From the NCBI GenBank assembly GCA_013398055.1, contig VZRS01005488.1, positions 180,444 to 244,443 on the forward strand: a DNA stretch of 64,000 nt, written 5' to 3'. This document shows, piece after piece, positions 1 to 11,053 of the stretch (position 1 is its first letter; every line of letters begins with the position of its first letter). A program made the position numbers and the translations under genes. This DNA is from Ifrita kowaldi (lineage: Eukaryota > Chordata > Aves > Passeriformes > Cinclosomatidae). The notes under the pieces were generated by a model that saw only the letters and a list, made by a program, of their open reading frames with translations, had not been told where the DNA came from and did not search any database.

Positions 1-3000
1 AGTCTTTTAAATTGCATTATAAAAAGTGTATTGTACTATGAAGTAGAAATTCTATTCAGCAAAGAGAGGAAAGTTGGTCAGCTACTGTTACCTACAGCCA
101 ATATAAGTTGCAAGAGAAAAAGCACATGATTCAGGAATCAGGAAGAGAGATGTGAATCACTAGACCGCTGCTCTTTAGATGTATTTTGGCTAAAGAAAGG
201 TATTTTTATGCATTTTTAGCTGCTTTTAGGGCAGCATGAACTTTCCTAATGGATAGATATTTGAGTAAGATGACCACCAAAGTGCATATCACAAACAACA
301 AAGGTTCATTTTCTTGTCTGTGCAGACATAACAAAAAGTGAAAACCAGAAATGCATTTATGCAAAATTTCTCCAATTACAAAACATCCACCACAGTTAAG
401 CGCCTCTGACATAAAGTGGTTGAGAAAGCATGAAGCCATGCTCTGCATGTCTCCAGGGCTTCTCATAAAACAACCTCAAATGCAAACTAACAAACAAATA
501 GCCCCTTGAAGGAAAAAACAGGTACAATCTCATGTAAATAATGCAATCATGATGAAAGTAGAGAATATTTATGACCTATCTCAGAAATTCCTCCCTCAAA
601 TTTATTAATCGTGTCAGGTTTTTTTGATCCCTGTACTTCATAAGTTCATAATTTTGTTAACAAAATGAAGTCAAATGTTACACAGAATCATGTGAGTAGA
701 ACCAACAGATGACACAGCAAGCAGATTCAAATCCAACCTGACAAGCATTTAAATAAAACTTAAATCTGATCATGTCATCATTCAAGTGCCCAACTGTGTA
801 TCTGTTCTTTGCACACCTCACAAGTATTGCACCATGGACAAGGACAGTCTCTCCTCTCTAGCCTGCATGGGAAACAGCAAGAAACAAGGTGCCGGAAGCC
901 ACTGGGAAGCTGCCAGATCTCTGTCATTGTAGCAGCAGTTTTCCTTTGAATCAACATAAGGTTTTTGTATGTTCCAATTTTGCTTAGAAAAGAGAAGGTG
1001 GCATGAGTATTTCTCTGATCAAGTCTTTCAAGTGAAAGACAAAGTGGGTTGTGAAAGAAGGCTGCTGGTGATCTGAAAATGAAAGTAAGGGGAATATACT
1101 TCCTCGATCTGTAAATGGCATAAAAATAACTCTTGCATTGTTCTCTGGTTAAAACCAAAGGAACTGAACTGTCAGTGGCTCCATTTTTTTTCCGTCTTAT
1201 GCATCCACATGGTCTTACAACTACAGTACTTGTTTTCAGAGCCAGAAAATCTATGTGAAACACAACAAATATATTTCAAAGCATATACAATTGCTATTAT
1301 ATTACTTCTCATTTTCCCTGCACTTTTTCTCCTCCTTCAGTAAAAAGAAGTATCAGCAAAACATGTATTTATTTAAACTGCAACTCGTCATCAGATTATA
1401 TATCACTGATATGTTTCTTTGCCTTATGTTTGACAAATTAAGGAGTGCTGATTCCAGAAAGAAGACTTTTCTGAGAAATAATATCCAGGAGAATGATCTG
1501 GAACTACATTACCAGCTTTGACAGAGAGCAATATACTCCGTGATATATTCCTGCTTGTTCAGAAGCAACACCATGTCTCATTTAAATTCTGAAAGCAAGA
1601 TATACTGCCTTTCCTTTGTAACTCATTTCCAGTTGTGTAATCAAGTACCTTCACAGCACTGAATGGTTTCAATATGGTCCACCAGGCACAGAGAAGTTTC
1701 TTTCCCTCAAGGAGCGGCAAATCTATGTTGGAGCATTTTGCAGGCACATTTCCAGACTGCTTGCTATCCAAAGCCTGCTTTGGATCTCTCAAGTGCTAAC
1801 AGTATTTCCTTCCTGACCTTGAAACTACTCAGTCACTCCTGACTGAGAAGCACCCATGGTAAATTCTGGGTGACAAAGGACTGCCCTTCCCCAGCAGTAC
1901 TAGGCCAGTGCCTCAGATCATCTGGAGAGTGAAACACCAATACAGTTATAGCCTCATCATCTTCCTGCTGCTGTTCTACAACTTTGCTTTACCAGCTACT
2001 GGCACAAAGCAAGATATTTCTTCAAAGCTGTTTAATGAGTGATGAAAGTTGATAATAGAAATAATTGTTATGTATACTGCTCCAAAACTGACAGAAGAAA
2101 CACCTACGAGTATTATAATCCTATACTCTCTTCCAGAAAATAAAGAGATATAGAAGGTTGTTTGACTGTGCACAACTATCATCTTCCTTTCAGCATAATA
2201 ATGGTTGTGTATCTCTATAATTAAAGATAATTCTAGACCATAAATTTGTACAATTAACCAAAACCAAGATGATGCTCTGTGCTGCCAAGACAAAGACATC
2301 CATCATTTAAGTTTCTCCCACTCATATTTGGAATTTCCCCCCATCCTATTTCTGCTGCCTTCAGCATTACAGTATATCTGTAACTCCAAACAAAATCCCT
2401 GATTTTGAAAGTGCCATATTAAACCTGAGTTGCTCCGTTATTTTAACCTTAATAAAACAGTGAAATTAGACTTTTACAATTATACTTTAACCAAAGAAGC
2501 ACATTTATCTCTAATACCTAGAATATGTTCAATGTAGGTCCTGTAATAATAAATACTGTAATCCTTACAGATATGCTCTGCACTAATGCCATTGCAGATA
2601 CTCTCATTATTAACTCCACATGCCTAATCCCTTTCTGAATACCTGATTTCTGTAATTTCTATAATTATATAAATTACTCAGGCTAGCTATGCACCAAACA
2701 TAATGGTATTTCCTTCTTTATGATATTTCTCCATTCACTTTAACAACCATTACTAACATGGCACATTTATTTCTTCTGATATGAGATTTTTGAGATTTTG
2801 GACACATTCCTTTGAGGAAAAGAACCCCAGACTTACTATCAAGCTTTTCTATGTAGTGATAAGTACATGTACAAATTAGCTTACTATTTAACAAGGAATA
2901 ACTTGGAACCCTGAACATCTGCTCTGTGTTAAATACCGGTACCTATACACACTTTACATCTACAAAGAGAGAAAATATAAAGCGCAAGGTACCAAAAGAA

Positions 3001-4580
3001 AGATTTCAGAAAGCAACAAAAGATGTAAGCACGTTTAAACTGTATTGCCACTCTAATTCCTATGTATTTTTGTTGAATGAAACTCAATGCGGGTTGTCTT
3101 TTTTGTTTATTTGATAACTCTAAAATGTGGATTTCATGTACACTTGGTTGAAAAGTAAAAGCAGCATATCATGAAGTGAGGCTAGAAGATCAATAGCTAT
3201 CCTATCTTCTGTTTGTATCGAGGGTTAAAATCCATGTTCTACAATTGGTTTGCATGTAATCAAACAACAACCAACACTTCCACTGTATAACGTAACCACA
3301 GATATGCAACTGTCTTCATGGGTTTCAATCTGGAATCATGTTTGTTTTTCTTTGGCAGGAAGCATTAGGAATTTCTCATTTTCTCTAGAGCTGTTTGGCC
3401 TCAATTCAAAGGATTTTTTGGATGCGCTGTCATCATGAAAGTGCTTTATTTATATTTAAATTTCCAGCCCCTCCATGGAGAATGCTACTGAACATTTCAT
3501 TGCCTTTCATTCATTCCATTTTCACTGGAAAAGTGCACTCTGCCTGTTTTTCTTCTCTATGACTGGAATAGGAAAAGGACACTTTCTAGTGATTTATCTA
3601 TTTTCTTTACAGATTTGTTGAACAACTTTTATCTAATGGGTCAGTCAGCATTTTCTATTCCTGGTATTTTGTGGGTTCCTCCTCAAGTACACATGGCTGA
3701 CTCCATAGGTCTTACAGCACTGCATCCTCATTGAAATAATAAGAGCAGAAACAATTCTAATTTCAGCACAGAAATTATTTATCAACATCCCATGGCTACT
3801 TTGTTAAAACAAACTTGTTTCTCCTTTGTTTCTAATTTTTCACAACAGTACTTATTTGAAGGGATCAGAAATACCAGTGAAACACATTAGCAAACTGCAT
3901 GTACAAGAATAAATACTTTTGGTGACGTGTTTTTTGCCCTTTTTGACTATCAGAAAAAATCAGTGGATTAAGTTACTCAAAACACTTTTAATGGAATAAA
4001 ATTCCACTTACTTTCACTTTGCCTGAAGAAAGGAAGAGAAAATGCTAAGTTTATGCTGAAATGGAGCAACCTGGTCGTTTTCATGGTTTTTTTCAAGATG
4101 AAGGATGAAAAGGGTCACTCATTTCACACTGCTATCTCTTGAACTTCTCAAAAGTAAAACAAATGTGGCTGCAGTCCAAGAAGCTCAAGCAGTCATCCAA
4201 GAAACTGACAGTATCTTTCAGGAATGAAAAATGACTGTCAGCATGAGAGACAGTTCTTAGTTTGCCTGTCATTATTTACTTCTAAGGTCTGACTAGTTTG
4301 GGGAGATGTCAAGGGAGCAGCTGTCAGACTGAAGGCAACAGAATTGGGAAAACAACCTAAACTTATACTTGAATCATGATTGATCATAACCTGTACTATG
4401 CAATCAGATAAGTACAATAACAGGACAAAACAAAAAAGAAGTAATTGTGCTCTCTCAGTTAAAATATTAGCAGTAGTATAAAGTAGTAGTTTAATTTATA
4501 TGTGCTTGGAAATATTATACAGAAATGAAGTCTCACTGAAAAATAATGATTTGCTGAATTCCAGGTCTCTTAAAGCATAT
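1..4580. other. AT-rich unique sequence, no gene recognised
   Basis: This stretch shows no recognisable exon, repeat family or RNA gene. The longest open frame is on the minus strand at 778-1263 (161 codons). Its C-terminal part is rich in cysteine, but it matches no zinc-binding or secreted cysteine pattern I know, has no supporting splice signals, and is best treated as chance. A fairly good 3' splice-like signal (pyrimidine run then ACAG) ends near 3612, but I see no convincing donor within 200 bases of it. The remaining open frames are short and AT-driven. Confidence 0.6.
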
Positions 4581-4583
4581 AAC

Positions 4584-4599
4584 AAAAAAAAAAAAAANA
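4584..4599. repeat. Poly-A tract with the single ambiguous base
   Basis: A run of 14 A is followed by N at 4598 and another A. This is the only non-ACGT base I saw in the window. It most likely marks an unresolved homopolymer length in the assembly and not a scaffold gap. Confidence 0.9.
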
Positions 4600-4658
4600 G
4601 CTCTCGTCATCCTCCAGATTAAGTTTTCCATCTTCTATCCTCATCTACCTAGAACAGG

Positions 4659-4661
<3 letters not shown>

Positions 4662-4693
<32 letters not shown>
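4662..4693. repeat. Poly-A homopolymer (32 A)
   Basis: An uninterrupted A run, the longest homopolymer in the window. The sequence before it does not resemble a SINE, a CR1 or a processed gene copy that I can identify, and CR1 does not end in poly-A. It is therefore more likely an expanded homopolymer than a retrotransposition tail. Length is probably variable between individuals and error-prone in sequencing. Confidence 0.85.
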
Positions 4694-4694
<1 letters not shown>

Positions 4695-4992
4695 ACCCAA
4701 ACCTTATATTCATAAGTAAATATTCATATTGGTTTGGGTTTTTTGCACTTTTTGCCAAAGAGGAACAAAGCTCGAGAATTACTTGAAGCATATGCATCAA
4801 ATTTTCATTCTTCTCCACAATTCTTCATCTCAAAGTATCTAACAAATAATCAGTGAGCATAACATTCATTTTTAAAGCTGAGGGAAGTAAGGGACTAGTG
4901 TAACAAATATCACAAATGCACTAACAAAATCCACTGGTGAGCTGAGAAATTGTTAAGCTTTTCTAGCTCAGTCTAGGACTGGACTGTGGCTT
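4694..4992. other. Unique sequence, nothing recognised
   Basis: About 300 bases of AT-rich sequence between the poly-A tract and the solo LTR. I see no repeat, exon or RNA feature. Confidence 0.6.
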
Positions 4993-5072
4993 TGTCCTGC
5001 GGTGACTGTATGATACTGTATTCCCTATTGTCTGCCCTATGCCCAGCCATGAATCCTGTCCCTTTCTGTACC

Positions 5073-5080
5073 TTTAAAAG
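5073..5080 (+). promoter_or_regulatory. TATA-like box of the solo LTR
   Basis: TTTAAAAG within the LTR, about 400 bases ahead of its AATAAA. The position fits the U3 core promoter. The assignment rests on position and motif only; activity is unknown. Confidence 0.45.
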
Positions 5081-5480
5081 GGAGCAGAGGAAGAGAGCCA
5101 GTGGAATTCCTTCGGCGCTGTGTTCAAAACACAGATAAGCTCGATGGCTTCTTCTGCCCAGCTGCTCCGCTTCTGTAGCAGGAGGGAGTTACATTCCTTT
5201 TGCTTGTTAGCTAGTTTCTTGTTTGTTAGCTAAAGTACGGAGCCCTGGGACTTTGGTTTCTTCTTCTTCTCTTCTGGACTGCTCAACAACAGCAGAACAT
5301 TGGCCAGGAGAACTTACAACTCAGCCTGGAGGGGCCCAGGCCGAAACCCCAGCTGCAGAGAGGAGAAAGGCACACCCACGAAGGATTCTGAAATCTACCC
5401 AGGTTCTCTCCACAGCGAGAGGTTTCATTATTTAGCATTATTCTTTTTTTTCCCCGTGCCTGCGTGCACTTTACTTGTTA

Positions 5481-5486
5481 AATAAA
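5481..5486 (+). terminator. LTR polyadenylation signal AATAAA
   Basis: A canonical AATAAA inside the LTR, followed about 5-15 bases later by a G run and a T-rich stretch typical of the downstream element. It would define the R/U5 boundary near 5500-5510. Confidence 0.55.
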
Positions 5487-5617
5487 TAGGGGTTTTTTTC
5501 ACGTTCCTCCAAGGAAAATTCTTTCTGCACCTGGTGGTGGAGGGGTGGCTGTAACCCGCCTTCTGCCAGAGAGCATTCATTTCGGGCGTTCCTCCGAATT
5601 TGTCTCAAACCAGGACA

Positions 5618-6469
5618 GCCTTTTATTCAGATCATTTGCGCCTGAGCTATCAGTTAATGATGTATCACTTCCTTCAGAGTGGAGCTGAATTCACTGTATC
5701 AACTTAGTTGATTTCTGCCATCTAAAGCTGATCAGTTTATTTTTTTGGTTATTTATTTTTCCTGCTCAGGCCTCTGTTATCTGGGATTTTAAAGGGATGG
5801 CTAATTTAAATAGTGCACAGATCAAGAATTTTGTATTCCTAAAATAAATCTGCCATATCAAAAATTTGTTTTTTGAACATACAAAAAATACATGCAGGCT
5901 TTTTAAAAGAGATCTTTAGAGCCATGATACAACTGTTGAATGATGTTTTGGTTTTCAGCACTATAATCTTGAAGCATTTATATTTGACAACTTTTTGCAT
6001 CGCTGAAGAAATTTAAGTAAAGTAGAATTATTCATTTGCAAACATCATGATTTCTTTTTTCATTGCATTAGCAAAACATGAACATTTCAAAGATTAAATG
6101 AAAATGTCTTCTGAAAGTAAGTGTCAATATCTCAAAATCTAAATTAAGAAATTTAAAAAAAAAAATTATAAAAATGCACATCATGATTTAACTCTTCCTG
6201 TGTCTTATCACCTACTACTACTCTAACTGCTACTTTTTCCTGCAATAGGCCTCTCTCTCCCTCTAAATGAGTATACACCCCTTTCTTTTTCTTTCACAAG
6301 AATATGTGCAGGCTACATTCCCAGAATGCCAGACAATTTTTCCCCTTAATAAATGCTCAATGTAAGGGTAATGCAGCTTTATTGATACACTGCAAATGTT
6401 ACTGAGTTTGAGCAAATAGGTTTATTATTCACAAATTTTTTTAACAAACTGCTGTTATACATAGTAACT
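5618..6469. other. Unique AT-rich sequence, nothing recognised
   Basis: No exon, repeat or RNA gene is evident. A GTAAGTG donor-like motif occurs at about 6118, but without a convincing acceptor upstream. Confidence 0.55.
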
Positions 6470-6660
6470 TGTGCTGGTTTTGGCTGGGGTAGAGTCAATT
6501 TTCTGGTAGCATGTTCAGATAAAATGGGGCTGGTTTAGATTTCTACACAAAAAGTATAGCTTGTTATTACCAGAACCAGCTTGTTATTGACAGAACTATT
6601 CTGATCTTTCAGTTTCAGTGCAATAAGCCAGTAGCCAGCAGTTTTCGGTTCCTTCAGAAA
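6470..6660 (+). mobile_element. 5' fragment of an ERVL-type avian LTR
   Basis: The left end, TGTGCTGGTTTTGGCTGGG, followed by a TAGAGT(C)AATTTTCT segment, is the start of the common avian ERVL LTR family, also seen on the minus strand at 25583-26156. Similarity is clear for about 90 bases (6470-6560) and then fades. The next part contains a 20-bp unit at 6558-6577 repeated at 6578-6597 with three differences, a tandem duplication probably made after insertion. The 3' part of the LTR was not found. The right boundary is approximate. Confidence 0.75.
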
Positions 6661-8492
6661 TTAATTTTGAAATCACAAAGTATATATAAGTATTGAAGAG
6701 TTTATCCTATCAGTAGAAAAGCAGTATTATTACTTTCACTTAGTTTTTACAGCAGGTTTTGGTGTAATTTTGAAGGTTGTCTTACAATTGACCTATAACA
6801 GATTAACACTTGCTTACAACTACCAAACAAGGAAAAGAAATATTTAATGTTCAGACAGTTTATCAATGAAACAACCAACAAACAGCAGCTCTCAGTATTG
6901 TTCTAACCATTAAATACTGTCATCTCTATCAGATTAGTCTTGGTAGCATAATCAACATTAAAGCAAGTAATTAATCTGGCAAATGCATTAGGATAAATCA
7001 CTTGGAATGTGTCAGAAATGAAAAATGATCTCAGAAAATCTAGCTGAGTGTTCCCAGGGATTAAAATTTATTAGAAAACATCCTAAATCTCAGGTATTAA
7101 CACTGATGTTATTCTTCCTGTGTGTTTCAGGCTCCAGTTTAAAAGGAATCATGCCTATCACTGTAAGCTTCCAGAAAGACAAAGCAATAACAAATGAGAA
7201 GTTACTTTAGTATTTTTTTTTGCCTTAAAACCTTAGAGTACAAAGCATTGCACATACACAGTTCACCAGGGGGACTGGGAAGAATCTTTCTCCCCAGAAT
7301 CTGCCAGCCACTCAAAACAATATGCTATGCTGAAACTGTTCTCTTCTTTATTTATTCTGCTTGATTTTACAATGAAACAACCCTGATTTGCCAATGGTAT
7401 CTAGTTTTCACTTTTCTTGTGTTCAGATTACTTTGCCCTAATCTCTGTGATCTTTCAGTGAGGCTTTGACTAACATTACCCCTTTTCATTTTACTCTCCT
7501 TGACCTAAAAAGTAGCATTATTGAAGTTTGCTAGAATGTCTGTATTCAGTAAAATAGTTGTTCTTATTTGATCAGAAGCTACACACAAGGCAGCAAAGGA
7601 GAAAAGTTTTCAAGAGGGACAAAATGAATTTTATGGATTTTTCCCTACAGTAGCAAACAAGCCTTACACCTGTCCTGTGAAAAATCAGGCTCCTCTTCAA
7701 TCGCCTCTGCATGAGAAACAAAAGTTCTCCTAAGGGTAGGACTCTGGAGTTCAGCAAGACTTATCAGGGAAGAAACTCTACTGTCAGCTCTTCCTTCAAT
7801 TTTTCATTTCAAAAGTAGTATTATCCCTCTCGGTAAAAACAACACACAAGGAAAAACTGCAAAGCATTTGTCATAGACTATTTCTTCAGAGCCAGATACC
7901 ATGTTCTACAAAAAGTCTTTGTTACTATTTCCTTTCTTGCTCCATTCTTCAAGCTTTCATTTGAAGTTTTATTTTTGCAATCTTCTGTAAGTGTTATTTC
8001 TGTAAGTTTATTTTTTGGTGAAGGTCCTCTGCACACATACAGATCCACAAATTCAAGAGGTGAGACAGTCTAATCTATTAGTACATATAACGATCCTTCT
8101 ATTCCTGTAGGATTTCATCCATGAATTTGCCAATTTGTCAATATGCCGACAGATAGCAATTGTTGCACTTAAATATATTTAATTGCTTCTATCATCCTGT
8201 TCGTCAGGTTTCTTTGAACCTTTCTGTACATGTGGCAGACTTCTCTGGGTTTGCAGCCTCCTACTTCGACTTCTTATATTCGCTGCTTTTTTCTAATCTA
8301 GGAAAGAGCATCCATGTCTCAGTTCACTAAGTTATCTTGATGCAGTATATTTAAGCATGTATGAAGATTTCCTTTAATAAAGGAATCATATTATACATAT
8401 GATTGATGATGTATCTCTCTTCCTATGCAGTATACAAGCAAATACTTGGGGCAGTTTTCTGCCAGCAGAAGACAAAATATTTGAGGGATGGA
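6661..8492. other. Unique sequence with one micro-exon candidate
   Basis: Mostly featureless AT-rich DNA. The exception is a strong splice-signal set at 7103-7168, listed separately. The short open frames here lack recognisable domains. Confidence 0.5.
7131..7162 (+). other. Candidate 32-nt micro-exon
   Basis: A branch-point-like CTGAT at 7103-7107 is followed by a pyrimidine-rich stretch and TTTCAG ending at 7130, a near-ideal 3' splice site. A donor GTAAGC lies at 7163-7168, leaving 32 bases between them. The length is not a multiple of three, so a coding exon would shift frame unless paired with another. Such pairs also occur by chance in 64 kb, and I recognise no gene, so this stays a candidate for a non-coding transcript or an alternative exon. 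Confidence 0.2.
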
Positions 8493-8634
8493 ATTTTGAC
8501 TGCGTACTGGAAAACGGGAGTGATCCATTTTCAGGTTCATGATATGCAACAGCAGGAACATTTAAAGCTACTCTGCTGCTCTGATTCATCTCAGATGTGT
8601 TTAGGGTGGCAGTAGCTGTATTTTTCACATTGCC
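8493..8634. repeat. Unnamed 142-bp dispersed repeat, copy 1
   Basis: This block matches 10912-11053 base for base without gaps, with 6 differences in 142 (about 96% identity), in the same orientation; flanks do not match on either side. Both copies are open on the minus strand, but 5 of the 6 differences would change an amino acid, which argues against protein-level constraint. I do not recognise the family. It lacks CR1 or LTR hallmarks and has no clear RNA polymerase III A and B boxes. It could be part of an uncatalogued repeat, a piece of an ERV, or a local duplication. Confidence 0.85.
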
Positions 8635-8720
8635 CAATACAGAATCAGGGTGTTCCATCTGCAGTCCTTCCTTGCCTTAAACTACCACCTAACTAACAGA
8701 ATTGCCAACTGTGAGCTGAA

Positions 8721-8806
8721 CAATCATAGAATCATTTAGGTTGGAAAAGTCCAACTGCAACAAGCCCAGCAAGCCACATTTACACTCATCAAATACTGAT
8801 TCTGAT
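8721..8806 (-). mobile_element. CR1 LINE fragment (3' end)
   Basis: The sequence from CATAGAATCATTTAGGTTGG onward is the reverse complement of the CR1 3' terminus, with an internal deletion relative to the usual consensus just after the GGAAAAG segment. It is followed by a decayed match around the CCAGCAAGCC and ACATTTACAC segments. As in most avian CR1 copies, only the 3' end is present, so it is a 5'-truncated dead copy. Confidence 0.8.
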
Positions 8807-9302
8807 TATAGGGAAGCACACATAATCTATTTCATGTTCAAAAAGAACATGCGAATGCTTTTAAAGGCAGTTTTGGGTGTTTTACTCTATGTAAAGGAAT
8901 CACTTTCTGTGTTTTAGCAGCAATAGAATGCATAGAACAAAACAGCAAAAGATAAATCCTATAATGCCATCATGGCAAGAAGCAGAATGGTTTCTTCGGA
9001 TAATATCAAGCATCTGATAATGTTTAACAAATAATTGTCATCTGGGGAGTATTACACAAAACAGGAATAATTGTCAGTAAAGATGTGGCACTAACACTCT
9101 AGAAAGCATTTCAATTTGTTCTGTAAAGCTTAAATATTTTTCAGGAATGTGTTATTGGGTTTTGTTTTCTAAAGAGAGTAAATTTAGCACAGATCTAAAC
9201 ATCAATTACTCCATTCAAACAGAGAAAAAGGTTACAAAGGTTACTTTCCATCAGTGACAACACAACACATACTATAAACAGAGGTGACAATATACAGATT
9301 TC
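8807..9302. other. Unique sequence, nothing recognised
   Basis: AT-rich sequence between the CR1 fragment and the AT microsatellite. No exon or repeat is evident. Confidence 0.55.
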
Positions 9303-9465
9303 ATTCTGGATGAATATATATTGTGTATATATATGTATAATACAATATATAATGTGTATATATATAAAATACAATATATAAAAAATAATACAATTATAAT
9401 GTATTTTTTATATATATATTCTGGATGAATAATATATATTTTATATACATGTATAATACATCTCC
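9303..9465. repeat. AT-rich microsatellite with a duplicated flank
   Basis: Degenerate TA/TATG dinucleotide repeats run across about 150 bases. The word ATTCTGGATGAAT occurs at 9303-9315 and again at 9418-9430, 115 bases later and followed each time by ATAT-rich sequence. The array therefore probably grew by duplicating a unit that includes this word. The region is expected to be length-variable. Confidence 0.8.
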
Positions 9466-10911
9466 ATCATCACTGTAACAACAGAATTTTATCTTTCTGA
9501 GTGGTCTACCACCACTTAGTGTCACTGGATAGACTTTTTCAGTCCATTTCATATGTCTGATGTGCCTTCTGGCTATACGTATCCAGAAAGAGAGACTTTT
9601 GCACTTTATTGGCCATTCAAACAGCTGCTAATGAAAATGAAAGATAATTGAAAAAATGAATGTTCAGAATACCATGAGAGAATTTCTGGGAGATGGAGGA
9701 GGAGTTAATGACATTGAAATTGAGTCAGTATGGTACCAAAGTTGTTTTGTATTGTTCTTTAAAGTAGCTTTAGGGCCTAGGAGGACAATAATGCAAGGAA
9801 AATAGAAGGCACAACGGAAGAATTACAAATACTATGACTCTGTCTCACCCTGAATGACATCCTTCTATATCTGTCCTCCTTTTGCTGCTGATTCATAACA
9901 TGCACTGAGGAGTAACAAATATACATTTGCTCTGGCTTGGCAGAAAGGGCACAGAAAGTGCAGGAAGTCAGAGCTTGCTGATCATATTTCTGATCTTGTT
10001 TTCATGTCTCTGGATAAATGCTTCCCTGGAAGCTTGAAAAGTGGCTCAAAATGGACTAATACAGTGAAAGGGAAACAAAAGGTGTTTTCTTTCCTATTTT
10101 CTATTTTTCACATAGGAAATATAAATTAAGAATTCACCATTTTTACGCCAGTATTTTTACCAATTGTTTTTCTAAGGCATTAGCACTAAAAGACATGGAC
10201 AGTAATTGGAGCATGAAACATGGGCATTTATCCAAGTTAACAGCATTTGAAATAGAAAATTATCTAAGTACTTTCTAATAGAGATGCTGGGATTATGAAG
10301 CTTGTGTAAAATCCCATCTTTTGGTAAGTTGTAGCTTTGTCTCATAGGATTCTGAAACAGAACAATTCCCTTAGGAAAAATCACAGCATCCTCAAATAGA
10401 TTTCTTTGGTGCCAATTTTTCTGAAGTTAGTTAAAATTTTTGACCTTTTTTTCCTCGAATCAAACCACCCAAAACTCACAGAAACACAGTTGTCTCAAGC
10501 TGCAAAAAAACAAGGGAGTGATATAAGAATATCCAAGCTATCATCTAGGATTATACCAGCATTCAGATGTCTAGGACCCATAATTCAGGTTAGGACAGTA
10601 GAACAGACTACTCTGTATCTCCAGAACTGTTATAATAGTAGTTTTGGTCAGCTCTTTCACTTGATGCAGCTCTCCATGCCCAAAAGGGTGTCCCTACCAA
10701 CTGTGTCCTAAGATGTAAATATGTAGTCTGTCCCTGCATTATTACTGACTCACCCAAAGCTCACAGGCTGATTGAAAAGGGCTGCTGCAGACCCTTACAG
10801 CAAGTGCTACCAAGGTTTACTGCTCTGGGCTCAGCCAAGGAGCTTTCCAAGAATTATACCCTCAGAGCCATGAGACAGGTTACGAAAGCTTTCTCATTCT
10901 GTTGTTAAGAC
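9466..10911. other. Unique sequence, nothing firm
   Basis: No known repeat, exon or RNA gene. An open frame at 10406-10711 (plus) has no recognisable domain and is probably chance. Confidence 0.5.
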
Positions 10912-11053
10912 ATTTTGACTGCGTTCTGGAGAACAGGAGTGATCCATTTTCAGGTTCATGATATGCAACAGCAGGAACATTTAAAGCTACTCTGCTGCTC
11001 TGATTCATCTCAGATGTGTTTAGGGTGACAATAGCTGTATTTTTCAGATTGCC
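10912..11053. repeat. Unnamed 142-bp dispersed repeat, copy 2
   Basis: The second copy of the sequence at 8493-8634, 2,419 bp downstream, same strand, no gaps, six substitutions. The sequence TGACTGC occurs near its left end (10917) and immediately outside its right end (11054), which could be a short insertion duplication. Copy 1 shows no such repeat, so this may be chance. Function and family are unknown. Confidence 0.85.

Larger units (their letters stand above)
4993..5617 (+). mobile_element. Solo LTR of an endogenous retrovirus, complete
   Basis: A 625-bp element starting TGTCCTG and ending CAGGACA, a perfect 7-bp inverted terminal pair with the TG...CA ends of retroviral LTRs. The 5 bases outside are GGCTT on the left and GCCTT on the right, a target duplication with one mismatch; 5 bp suits ERVL-type or some ERV1-type integrases. 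Inside, a TATA-like TTTAAAAG at 5073-5080 and AATAAA at 5481-5486, followed by a T/G-rich region, give a U3-R-U5 layout in plus orientation. GC content is well above the flanks. No internal retroviral sequence or second LTR adjoins it, so it is a solo LTR left by recombination. The family is not certain. Open frames inside it are not genes. Confidence 0.85.

Noticed and set aside
778..1263. Minus-strand 161-codon frame with a cysteine-rich end
   Set aside because: The cysteine spacing matches no zinc-finger, metallothionein or secreted cysteine pattern I know, and there are no splice or start signals. Length is within what chance gives here.
5223..5485. Two overlapping frames in the solo LTR
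   Set aside because: They lie inside the LTR and carry no retroviral or cellular domain.
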